Below are positions 20,801-30,709 of a DNA stretch of 64,000 bases, piece after piece. The stretch comes from Cryphonectria parasitica EP155 (lineage: Eukaryota > Ascomycota > Sordariomycetes > Diaporthales > Cryphonectriaceae): contig NW_024468912.1 in assembly GCF_011745365.1 (NCBI RefSeq), positions 558,001-622,000 of the forward strand, given 5' to 3'. Numbering within the stretch: position 1 is the stretch's first letter; the number at the start of each line of letters is the position of its first letter. The translations under genes were made by a program, and so were the position numbers. The notes under the pieces are model-generated. The model was not told the DNA's origin and made no database searches. It saw nothing but the letters and a program-made list of their open reading frames with translations.

Positions 20801-23626
20801 ACAGCATAAGGATTAGAACTAACACTTGCGAATATACTACAAGAATATTATAAGTTTAAGAAACTGTTTCAGGAAGAATTAGATACAGGATTATCAGAAT
20901 ACAGTCTATACAACTATAAGATTCCGCTACAAGAAGGAAAACAGCCTAAATTCTTCCCTATCTACGAGCTAGACAAAGTATAACTAGAAGCACTTAGGAA
21001 GTATCTCAATAAGAATCTCAAAAAGGGATATATATGATCATTGCAATTACTAGCAGAATACCTCATCCTATTCATATCTAAGAAGAATAGCAAGCTTAAG
21101 CTATGTATTGATTATAGGCAACTTAATGATATTATGATCAAGAATCGATACTTATTGCTACTTATTAAGGAACTATAAGACAGGTTGCAAGAAGTATAGT
21201 AGTTTACAGTTCTGAATCTAAAAGAAGCTTATAACCTGATTAGAATAAAGGAAGAAGAAGAATGGAAAACTGCTTTCAGAATATGCTATAAATACTACGA
21301 ATATTTGGTTATGCTCTTTAGTCTAACGAATGCTCCGGCTTTGTTTCAGGAAATAATCAATTATATTCTATACGAACATCTGGATCAGTTCGTCATCGCC
21401 TATCTCGATGATATTCTTATTTACTCTTGAATACTGGAAGAATATAAGAAATACGTAGAAACAGTATTGTAAACGTTCTAAGATGCGAAACTTCTTATGG
21501 AATCTGCAAAGAGTTACTTTCACGTACAGAAAGTTGACTATCTCGGATTTACAATCGAGCTAGAATGCATCAAGCTATAGAAAGATAAGGTAGAAGTAGT
21601 TAGGAACTAGCTAGTCCTTAGGAATGTTAGGAATGTTAAGTCTTTTCTCGGATACGTTAACTTCTACAGGTAGTTCATTAAGAACTACAGCTGGATTGCA
21701 TATTCTCTTACAAATCTTACTAAAAAGGAGTAGCTCTTCGAATGAATCTCCAAGGTATAAGAAGCTTTTGATGAGATTATCAAGTACGTTATTTTAGAGC
21801 TAGTTCTGTATGAAGCAAACTCCTACAAACTCTTTGAAATTGAAACTGATGCATCGGGATATGCATTCGGAGGACAACTTGGCTAGCGAGACGACTAAGG
21901 ATGTCTAAGGATTGTAAGCAACTTCTCAAAGAAGTTGAATAGCTCGGAAATCAACTACGGAATCCCTGATTAGGAATTCATGGCAATAATGAAAGCCTTC
22001 GAGGAATAGCAATACTATTTCATTGGTGCATAATATCCGATCATAGTTCACTCGGATTATAAGAATCTAATCATGTTTATGATAACTAAGGTTTTGAATA
22101 AGCAATAAGTTAGATAAGCAGAATTCCTCTTATAGTTCGATTTCAAGATTGTGCACTGCAAAAGCTTGGAGAATGGACAAGCAGATGCTTTCAGCAGAAG
22201 ATTAGATTATTGAGATGCAGATTTCTCGGATATATAGAATATCTTCGCCCAAGATGAGTCAGGAAATCTTATCAATGCACATAGAGAACTGAATGCTGCT
22301 CTCAGAATCAAACCCTTGGAAAGAAATCCAGAATCAATAACTCTGAACGAATAAGATAACTATATCAAGAATGTATACAGTATATTAGCATATGAGCATT
22401 AGAGAGTTAAAGCAACCTATGAATGCATCAAAAGATACTGGAATCCACCAGATCTTAGAAAAAGGATTGAGAACATCTTACAATAATGCGATAGCTGCAA
22501 GAAGAATAAGATAGAAAAATACAAGCTTTACGAACTACTGCATTCTTTACTAATACTTACAACTATTTAGCAATTCATTAGTCTAGATTTTATTATTAAG
22601 CTACTTCTCTTATGAGAACTCTTAACTAAGGTGCAATATGATAGTATTCTAGTAGTGGTTTGTAAACTGAGCAAGTATGCTTATTTTCTTTCCTACAAGA
22701 AAAGCAGTACAGCAGAGGAATTTGTATATGCATTCCTCAGAATGATCATTGCTAACTACAGCACGCTAGAAGAAGTAATCTCTGATAGAGATAGAAAGTT
22801 CAACTCAAAGTTTTGGACTTTACTTATAAAACAGCTTGGAATACATCACAGAATGTTCACAGCATTTCATCTGCAAATAGATGAACAGATGGAAAGAATG
22901 AATCAAGTTATTGAATAATACTTATAATATTATATCAACCAGGAATAGGATAACTGGATTGATCTGTTGCTTCTTGCACAGTTTGCTTATAATAATGCAG
23001 ATATAAGTATAATGAAGAAGTTACTATTCTTCGTACTCTATGGATACAATCTAATAGCTTATTACGAAACATTGCTAGAAGCAGATGCAGAAGTAGCAGA
23101 TAAAAGGATTAAGAAGATCAAGAAAGTTTAGAAGGAATTCCGATTAGAATTATAATTCGTTCAAGAACGAATGATGCGGTATGCAAACTCCAAAAGGATT
23201 GAGGGACTAATCCTACAGGAGGAAGATAAAGTATACTTACTTTGGAAAAATATCAAAACGACTAGGCTTAGCGATAAACTTGATTATAAAAAACTGGGAT
23301 TCTTCAAAATCTTATAACAAATCTTCCTAATTAATTACGAGTTAGCATTACTTCATGAGATGAGAATACATCCAGTCTTTCACATTTTATTGCTGGAATC
23401 AGCAGCATAGGAAATATTAATAGATAATACAGCAGAAGTGGAAAACAATGAACCAGAGTATAAGGTAGAGAAGATTCTCAAGCATAGAAGTATGAACAAT
23501 ACAAGGGAATATCTCGTTAAATGGAAGGGATACTCAGCAAGCGAAAATTCTTGAGAACTGCAGAAAAATGTTAAAAATGCTTAGGAAAAGGTAGCTGGAT
23601 ATTGGAAGAAGAAAATCAGTATCTAA
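17885..23626 (+). pseudogene. Degenerate gag-pol with chromodomain, chromovirus C
   Basis: Gag starts in the TQEELI block near 17890. The capsid-like region from 18096 has a 72-residue open stretch. The zinc knuckle CYNCNKQEY...C near 18810 has its His replaced by Tyr (CAC to TAC). The protease active site is LLDSSAQGN near 20090, with Gly changed to Ser. RT retains YLDDILIYS near 21400, followed by TGA. Integrase 22631-22918 keeps the second Asp (SDRDRKF) and the Glu region (QMERMNQ). A chromodomain lies at about 23455-23555. Translation would end at TAA 23624-23626. Numerous TAG and TGA codons make it non-functional. Confidence 0.9.
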
Positions 23627-24161
23627 AACGATTGCTCTGCCCCGAACCGAGATCTAGAAGCTCTAGGAACCTCATTCCCCAAAATACTGTTCCAATCCAC
23701 CACGTCGAGAGCACCCCAAGACTGAGCCTCGGCTATAGCCTCAGATTCGGCAGCACGCTGAGCATCCTCCTCCCGACGCTCCTTCTCCTCCAACTCGTTC
23801 AGAGAACGCAGATCCTGACTAACCATCTTCGCGCTACGATTACGCAGAGAACGTTTCTGTTTCCGCAAACGCATCAAGCAGGCTATTGCCTTATCCAATT
23901 TGGACTAAAGCTCGAGAAGAACTTCCTCTGCATCTAATTCCTCCCGATCTAAGCAACCAAGTTCGGTAGTAATACGAGATACTATTATAAGAATCAGAAA
24001 GCGAACAAGGAAAAACTCAGGAAAGGGGCAAACCCACAAGCATTTACCGGAATACCGGAACCATCGCAGGAACGACCCCGATGAACACAACAGGAATACT
24101 GCTTAGTATCTTCCATCATCTTATACTCCAACCCCTTCAATATACAGAAAGAATAAAGTAT
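23623..24161 (-). pseudogene. Antisense six-cysteine accessory gene, chromovirus C
   Basis: The start codon now reads ATA at 24161 (ATG in D and E). The motif reads Y-x2-C-x6-Y-x8-Y-x2-C-x6-C, with Tyr for Cys at three positions by single G-to-A changes; the underlying spacing is that of a Zn2Cys6 cluster. A -1/+1 indel around 24020-24050 splits the remaining frame. Downstream come 23905-24090 and the 91-residue open stretch 23623-23898, with a basic coiled-coil segment (LMRLRKQKRSLRNR) and an acidic/Ala-rich helix. The TAG at 23625-23623 overlaps the sense TAA at 23624-23626. Confidence 0.72.
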
Positions 24162-24330
24162 AACTTCGAAATCTTGAAGATTGATAGTTAGAGAAAGCTG
24201 AAGACGTTGTTCGGATTTTCGAGAAAGGGATTTTTCGATTCTGTTCGATATCTCAATTAGGAAAGCATGATCAGGCCTACAAACAGCTTGCTAGGAAACT
24301 TACAGAAGAACGTTGAGAATAACTACTAAT

Positions 24331-24783
24331 AGGAGGGAGATGATATTATAATCTATTCAACATGCAGATCACGAAACAGGCTCTGCCAACAAGGAACCAG
24401 GTATTACAACCCAACATCGGATAACCACCGGAAATTATATAAGCAAGGGTTAGGATTGGATTACGACAGAACAAGTGAGCCACTCACTGGATCACTGCGA
24501 CGCGGATCACGGATCACGATAAGCCAGGTAAGCCACGATGAAGAGCTGGATATATAAGAACACGTTCATTATCATTAGATGGATTCAGTACATAGCTCTT
24601 CAGTTGTGAATCTAAGTATTCAGTCTTCTATACTGAGTAGCCCCAAAGGCAGTGAACACTTGCATCGCTTATTAGGACTTGTACGGTTTCGTATTCAAGG
24701 ACTTGATACTTTGATACTGCTCTTGTTAGCATAAACCTCTTCGTGTACTTAGGAATCTTCGGATTGCTGCAGTGCTCATTACA
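24331..24783 (+). repeat. Polypurine tract and 3' LTR of chromovirus C
   Basis: AGGAGGGAGATGA at 24331-24343 directly precedes the 440-bp 3' LTR 24344-24783. Confidence 0.9.
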
Positions 24784-24788
24784 CTTGA

Positions 24789-25157
24789 ATACGGAAACAC
24801 AACTGAGGTAATTGTATAAGTATTTACTGCCTTTGGAGCTATTAGAGTAGAAAAGTAATCTGATACTTAGATTAATAATTGAAAAGCTATGTATGATGAT
24901 CTGTTTAATAGTAATGAATATGTAGTTATATATTCAGCTCTTCAGTGTAGCTTGCTGATGCTCACTGAGGCTCACTGCTGCTCAGTGGTGCTCACTGAGG
25001 CTCGGTGAGCACAGGTGAGCTCTTCTGATTGGTTGGCCTGTAACCCTAACCCTGGGTTACATAATTCCTGTGGGTTGTCTGACGTTGCGTCATAACACCT
25101 GGTCCTTGTTTGCCTGTGACCTGTTTTCGTGACCTGCATGTTGGATGGGTTATAACA
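24789..25157 (-). repeat. Chromovirus B, segment 3: outer part of its 5' LTR
   Basis: The reverse complement starts TGTTATAACCCATCC at 25157 and runs to the point where C inserted. Together with 17268-17353 it makes a 455-bp LTR. U3 contains a cluster of GCTCACTGAGG-like repeats (24959-25020) and a telomere-like CCCTAACCCTGGGTTA block. B inserted in Gypsy-1 copy 2, whose sequence begins at 25158. The matching TSD (catga at 25158-25162) should recur left of the window. Confidence 0.88.
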
Positions 25158-25618
25158 CATGAGCTCCATGAAACTTTGACTTACAGCTATAGCACTTATG
25201 CAGAGTTCCATCCTTCTTCAGAATTTCATTAATCTCCACTCGCTATGCTTCAGAATACTGCTTCCCCTCATCCTCCGAACTTATATAGATAATACCTATC
25301 TGCAAGAAATTTGCATTTCCCTGGAAAGAATTTCTTGCAGAAACAGTTTGGAAACGCTTAATCAGTTATAAGATCTTCTGTAGAGCTTTAGTTTAGTTAT
25401 ACAAAACATTCTGCATCTATCTGAGAGTATTAGTCTGCAGCTTTAAGAATTTTGCTATTGTAATTTGATTAATGCGGAGTTGCTCCATTATTGAAGCCAA
25501 CTGATTATATTCTTGATTGCTCTTCTAAGCAGATTCAGCTTTCAAAATCTGCTTAATCAGTTCAAGCTAAGCTTGCTAATCACGAATTAACTATTAAAGC
25601 GGTTAATAATATAATAGC
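25158..25618 (-). mobile_element. Gypsy-1 copy 2 (RIP-damaged), segment 1
   Basis: Collinear with 5386-5850 of copy 1, covering the zinc-knuckle and upstream gag coding. Differences are C-to-T and G-to-A with many new TpA. It is interrupted at 25619 by the non-autonomous LTR element and truncated at 25157 by chromovirus B. The 5-bp TSD atagc (25614-25618) recurs at 28593-28597. Confidence 0.9.
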
Positions 25619-25969
25619 TGTCAGGTGGAAAGGTTGCAAAGGCAATGTGGCGAGATCTTTCTCTCTTTCAGGGGCATACAACCAGAATAACATTGAGGCC
25701 TAAGGAGCTAAGTTCTGCTCAGCAGTGCTGATGTGGCTAGAAAGCCGCTTTATAGCCGCATATTGCTTAGTCATCCGTAATCCAGCTGGCTTAGCTGGCT
25801 CTGAGCCTTGCTGGCACAATCGGCCCTGACAGATTGTCCCCCCTTATCAGGCCTTGTCCTCAAGGCCTTTGAGGCTTCCAAGCTTTCGTTGCTTCCAGGC
25901 TTCCGTTGCTCCCAGGCTTCCGTTGCTTCCAGGCTTTCGCTGCTTCCTAGCTGCTCCTACGCCTTCTCA

Positions 25970-26730
25970 ATGCTTCAGGCTCTTAAGATCTCTCAGTGCT
26001 TCAGGCTTCTCAAAGCTTCTCAAGATCCCTCAGTGCCTCAGGTTTCTCAAAGCCTCTCAAGATCTCTCAGTGCTTCAGGCCTCTCAAGGCCTCTCAAGGT
26101 CTCTCAGTGCCTCAGGCCTCTCAAGGCCTCTCAAGGTCCCTCAGTGCCTCAGGCCTCTCAAGGCTTCTCAAGATCTCTCAGTGCTTCAGGCCTCTCAAGG
26201 CCTCTCAAGGCCTCGCAGTGCCTCAGGCCTCTCAAGGCCTCTCAAGGTCTCTCAGTGCCTCAGGCCTCTCAAGGCTTCTCAAGATCTCTCAGTGCCTCAG
26301 GTTTCTCAAGGCCTCTCAAGATCTCTCAGTGCCTCAGGCTTCTCAAGGCTTCTCAAGATCTCTCAGTGCCTCAGGCCTCTCAAGGCTTCTCAAGATCTCT
26401 CAGTGCCTCAGGTTTCTCAAGGCCTCTCAAGATCTCTCAGTGCCTCAGGCCTCTCAAGGCCTCTCAAGATCTCTCAGTGCCTCAGGCTTCTAGGTCACTC
26501 AAGGTCTCTCAAGGTCTCTCAGTGCCTCAGGCCTCTCAAGGCTTCTCAAGATCTCTCAGTGCCTCAGGCTTCTCAAGGCCTCTCAAGATCTCTCAGTGCC
26601 TCAGGCCTCTCAAGGCCTCTCAAGATCTCTCAGTGCCTCAGGCCTCTCAAGGCCTCTCAAGATCTCTCAGTGCCTCAGGCTTCTAGGTCACTCAAGGTCT
26701 CTCAAGGTCTCTCAATGCCTCAGGCCTCTC
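25970..26730. repeat. 37-bp minisatellite, about 20 units
   Basis: The unit is built from CTCAAGG/CTCAAGA heptamers ending CTCTCAGTG. Units differ by C/T and G/A. Because 37 is not a multiple of 3 and the unit lacks stops, three overlapping frames are open (up to 313 codons) and encode the same 37-residue Ser/Leu-rich repeat. Those frames are judged non-coding. Confidence 0.9.
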
Positions 26731-27145
26731 AACCATCTCCCTCCTTCTCTTCTGGCTTCGTCCCCGAAGCCTGTGAAAAAAAAATCTCTTTTTAATCACA
26801 TTCCAGACGTAAGTCTTCCGAGTGCAATACCCGCGCCATATATGCTGCTCAATCGCTGCTCCCTCAGCGCTTTATCCAGGCACTCTTCAGAACTTAAAGC
26901 TGTTTGATGTAGGTTGCAAGCCTTTCATCAGGGACTTAGTTTGCAGCCAAGGAGCCCAGCATCCAGAACAGCATTCCTGCAGCTATAACGGATAATTACA
27001 GCTTTCCGTCTTGAGAGTTGCTCTCTAGCAACTCTGAAGCCGTTGCTACACTTCGCTCTACTGCTAGGCGCAGAAGGGTAATTGGTTTGCAATCTAATAC
27101 CCAAGCAACTTCAGTTGCTAAGCAGACACTCCGCTTCAGCTCTGC

Positions 27146-27400
27146 GCTCTCGCTCGAATAGCGAAGAGCATACTTTCAAAAACAGAAGATACTCAGATCT
27201 ACTGCTTGCTTACTCTGCTCTCTCGCTCGAATAGCGAAGAACACACTCTCGAAAACAGAAGATACTCAGATCTACTGCTTGCTCACTCTGCTCTCTTGCT
27301 CGAATAGCGAAGAATACACTTTCGAAAACAGAAGATACTCAGATCTACTGCTTGCTTACTCTGCTCTCTCGCTCGAATAGCGAAGAACACACTTTGTTCT
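27146..27400. repeat. 73-bp tandem repeat, about 3.5 units
   Basis: Starts of CGCTCGAATAGCGAAGA are at 27151, 27224, 27297 and 27370, exactly 73 bp apart. Each unit contains an imperfect palindrome around TCGCTCGAATAGCGA. Confidence 0.88.
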
Positions 27401-28190
27401 AGCTTAGCAACTCGAATGCTTTGAATCTCTTCTGAACGCTTCTCGCACGCTGCTTGCATACTGCTTGCTCGCTATTTGCTCTAGCTTAGCGACTCGAATG
27501 CTCTGAATCTCTTCTGAACGCTTCTCGCACGCTGCTTGCATACTGCTTGCTCAACACTGCTTGCTCACTGTATGCTCTAGCTTAGCGACTCGAATGCTCT
27601 GAATCTCTTCTGAACGCTTCTCGCACGCTGCTTGCATACTGCTTGCTCGCTGTTTGCTCTAGCTTAGCGACTCGAATGCTCTGAATCTCTTCTGAACGCT
27701 TCTCGCACGCTGCTTGCATACTGCTTGCTCGCTGTTTGCTCTAGCTTAGCGATTCGAATGCTCTGAATCTCTTCTGAACGCTTCTCGCATGCTGCTTGCA
27801 TACTGCTTGCTCGATACTGCTTGCTCGCTGTATGCTCTAGCTTAGCGATTCGAATGCTCTGAATCTCTTCTGAACGCTTCTCGCACGCTGCTTGCATACT
27901 GCTTGCTCGCTGTTTGCTCTAGCTTAGCGACTCGAATGCTCTGAATCTCTTCTGAACGCTTCTCGCACGCTGCTTGCATACTGCTTGCTCGCTGTTTGCT
28001 CTAGCTTAGCGACTCGAATGCTCTGAATCTCTTCTGAACGCTTCTCGCACGCTGCTTGCATACTGCTTGCTCGACACTGCTTGCTCGCTGTATGCTCTAG
28101 CTTAGCGACTCGAATGCTCTGAATCTCTTCTGAACGCTTCTTGCACGCTGCTTGCATACTGCTTGCTCGGCACTGCTTGCTCGCTGTATT
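27399..28190. repeat. 82/96-bp tandem array with 260-bp higher-order period
   Basis: Starts of CTAGCTTAG are at 27399, 27481, 27577, 27659, 27741, 27837, 27919, 28001 and 28097. The intervals are 82, 96, 82, 82, 96, 82, 82 and 96 bp. Long units carry an extra CACTGCTTGCTCG-type copy. After the first unit, the 96-82-82 pattern recurs every 260 bp, so three-unit blocks were amplified. Confidence 0.88.
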
Positions 28191-28592
28191 CAAGGCTCGA
28201 AAGCTCGAAAATCGAAGGCTCGAAGGTTAAAGGCTCGAAGGTCAAAGGCTCGAAGGTTCGAAAAGGATAGTGGTCTGATCGTTTGCTCTGCTCCTGCTCA
28301 GTGTTAGCGCTGCTCCTAGGGAAAAAAAAGATAGAAAGCCTCGCCGGATTGCCTCCTTTAAAAGGGCCAGGCTTCAAACTGTCAGGTGGAAAGGTTGCAA
28401 AGGCAATGTGGCGAGGTCTTTCTCTCTTTCAGGGGCATACAACCAGAATAATATTGAGGCCTAAGGAGCTAAGTTCTGCTCAGCAGTGCTGATGTAGCTA
28501 GAAAGCTGCTTTATAGCCGCATATTGCTTAGTCATCTGTAATCCAGCTGGCTTAGCTGGCTCTGAGCCTTGCTGGCACAATCGGCCCTGACA

Positions 28593-30709
28593 ATAGCTCT
28601 ACTGCTTATTCTAACAGATTCATCAGTTAACTGGGAGCACTATGCATCGAATGTAGAACAGGAACGAGCTGTATCTGATCAAGGATTAGCTGAGATAGAG
28701 ATATAGAAAAATCTTGGAATTAAGCTTATTAATGAAATTGAAGATTAGTAGCACTAGAAGCAAGTTAATCTTGAATCTTCTCCTAGAATACTTCACAATA
28801 AACCTTTAACAGCTTTTCCATAAAGTAAAGCCACTTCTTATTACTAATACTTTCAGCAGTAACACTATAATCAGCTCAGAAGCGCTTAATCCAGATTGAA
28901 AGAAGCTTTATCCATGCTTCTACTATAGATTAACTATCTCTGATCTTAAGACAAGTAAGAGCATTATCATAGTCTATAATAAACAATTAGAAGCTAGCAG
29001 CATTAATAATAAAACAGTTGTTAATAATATTCAGATGCTTCTACTCGGAAATGTATGCTTAAAGATAATCCTAAGAGCGATAAGCAACTAATAATTGCTT
29101 TTTCTATTCATCTCAAGTTTTAGCACTTGTAATAAATCTCTCTACTTTTCCAGCAATAATTATATCTGCACAGAAGCTTTTCATGAAGTTGAGTACTTAA
29201 GTATTATTAATTCCTTTAATCTAATGCTACTAATCGAATTGCTTTAGCTATAAGAAAACTTCTATACAAGCAAATAATATCAACTTACTACTAGCAAGCT
29301 TATTATAGAAGAGGAATCTGAAGTTCTAATTATAGTAATTATTAGCTAGGTAATCAGCTGAACTGAGTATCTGATTGGAAGAGCTCTCAGATATAAAAGC
29401 TATCTTCCCTCTTAATTATCGCTTTCTCCAATATTTCTTTGCTTTCCTGATTCGAGATTCTTGAGTTAAGAGCGCTATAGCTGGAATATCTTCCATATCC
29501 TGCGGAAAACAATACTGTAGAAGTCAAGAGGGTTCAGATGCTTGAAGGAGATTCAGTCTGTAAGTAGAATATGCATAAGATTTATCTTGTAATAAATAAT
29601 AAGGAATTGAATTAGCTATTCTATACTATACTGGAATTTTCTTTATTAATAATTCTACTAATTAATAGAAGTATTTCTAACTAGATATAAAATATTGATT
29701 AAAATTTGATATTGAATAATATTATTATAATTCTCAACTTTTATTCCTTATATGCATTAACAGTTTCTCATCTTCACTTTCCTGTATCCTTTGCTTTTGG
29801 AATAATGCAATCAGTAAGCTTTTAATCCAAAGGATTAATATAGCCAGATATATTCAGATAAAGCATACTGATCAAACTATTGCAAGAAGTACAGATCTTA
29901 TTAATTATACTACTTTTCTCTGCAAAGTACTATCTATCAAAAGCATTCTACTCTATAATTTAACTATAAACCTATATCTAATATAATTAAACTTTCCGCT
30001 GCAGCTTATACAGATCTGAGCTATATTAGCTTCTGTATAGGATTGTTGATTAATATAAGAAATGTTGGAAAAAGGAATTCGTTTCTTTGTAATATTAGCC
30101 TGCAGGCTCAATGCATCATTCACCAGCTTACAATTAGAACTTATATCACTCCTCCTCTATTTACCTATCTCCCTTCTATAAGAGATCTCAGGCATAATCC
30201 AGAGTTCAAACATAATGTACAGCCTATTGTGTAAGCGTAATAGATAAAGGAAATAAAAGAGCTCAGCAGGGAAAAAGAGTGCGCTCGTTCATAAGGTAAA
30301 CTTGCTGCTCTTACTGATTCTCACGAACTGTAATGCAAACAGCTCTAAGCTACCAGCTTGAACAGCTAAGTCCATACTCACTGCACTATTGAACCAGAAC
30401 TAGAGCGCTGTTGCTCTTGAAAGAAAAAGGAATAAACAGCTGCTGAAGCAATGAGCAAGAGCTCGTACAACCCAAGCATGCCTGTGCAGATGAGAACAGC
30501 AAACTAAAGCTATACGAGCACAAGAACAGAGTGAAAAACCTGTTTTAGATCTGTTCAAAGGGTTCAAAAATTGAAAAGAAGAGAAAGAATGCTTCATTGT
30601 TGCTTATAGCTAAAGAATTTGAAAAGTGAGTAGTATTCTTTATATGTATGAGAACCCTTGACCCACTGTACTCCATGTTCCACAAACTATCACCCTGGCC
30701 ACCACAACA
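28593..30709 (-). mobile_element. Gypsy-1 copy 2 (RIP-damaged), segment 2 with 5' LTR
   Basis: Collinear with about 5846-7958 of copy 1, interrupted only by the element ending at 28592. It covers the gag start region and the 5' LTR (about 30225-30709) and ends in the same CCACCACAACA terminus. Gag coding is destroyed by C-to-T/G-to-A changes. Mutation density is roughly half as high in the LTR part as in the interior. It is inserted in the RT region of chromovirus D (next base 30710). Confidence 0.9.

Larger units (their letters stand above)
17354..24783 (+). mobile_element. Chromovirus C: complete element, least decayed of its family here
   Basis: 440-bp LTRs lie at 17354-17793 and 24344-24783. 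The 5-bp TSD cttga is at 17349-17353 and 24784-24788. It inserted into the 5' LTR of minus-strand chromovirus B. RIP damage is present (the first LTR dinucleotide TG now reads TA in both LTRs) but lighter than in A, D and E: the RT YLDD and a 95-residue integrase stretch are intact. Confidence 0.95.
25619..28592 (-). mobile_element. Non-autonomous LTR retrotransposon (LARD/TRIM-like) filled with minisatellites
   Basis: Identical-length 213-bp LTRs lie at 25619-25831 and 28380-28592, with perfect 7-bp inverted termini TGTCAGG...CCTGACA. The 5-bp TSD atagc is at 25614-25618 and 28593-28597. The LTRs differ at five sites, all transitions. The 2548-bp interior has no gag or pol similarity but holds three tandem-repeat blocks. 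Read on the minus strand, AAGGGGGGACAATC (25845-25832) directly precedes the LTR at 25831 and looks like a polypurine tract, so minus is the likely transcript strand. It is much less RIPped than its host copy. The autonomous partner is unknown. Confidence 0.88.

Noticed and set aside
25808..26907. Plus-strand open frames of 292, 313, 165 and 103 codons
   Set aside because: Produced by the stop-free 37-bp minisatellite in all three frames; they lie within the non-autonomous element, whose likely sense strand is minus.
27146..28190. CRISPR-like periodic repeats
   Set aside because: Units are contiguous tandem repeats without unique spacers, in a eukaryotic LTR element.
27664..28377. Minus-strand frames of 77-91 codons with repeating KRSEEIQSIR peptides
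   Set aside because: Translations of the 82/96-bp tandem array; no start context, domain or conservation beyond the DNA repeat.
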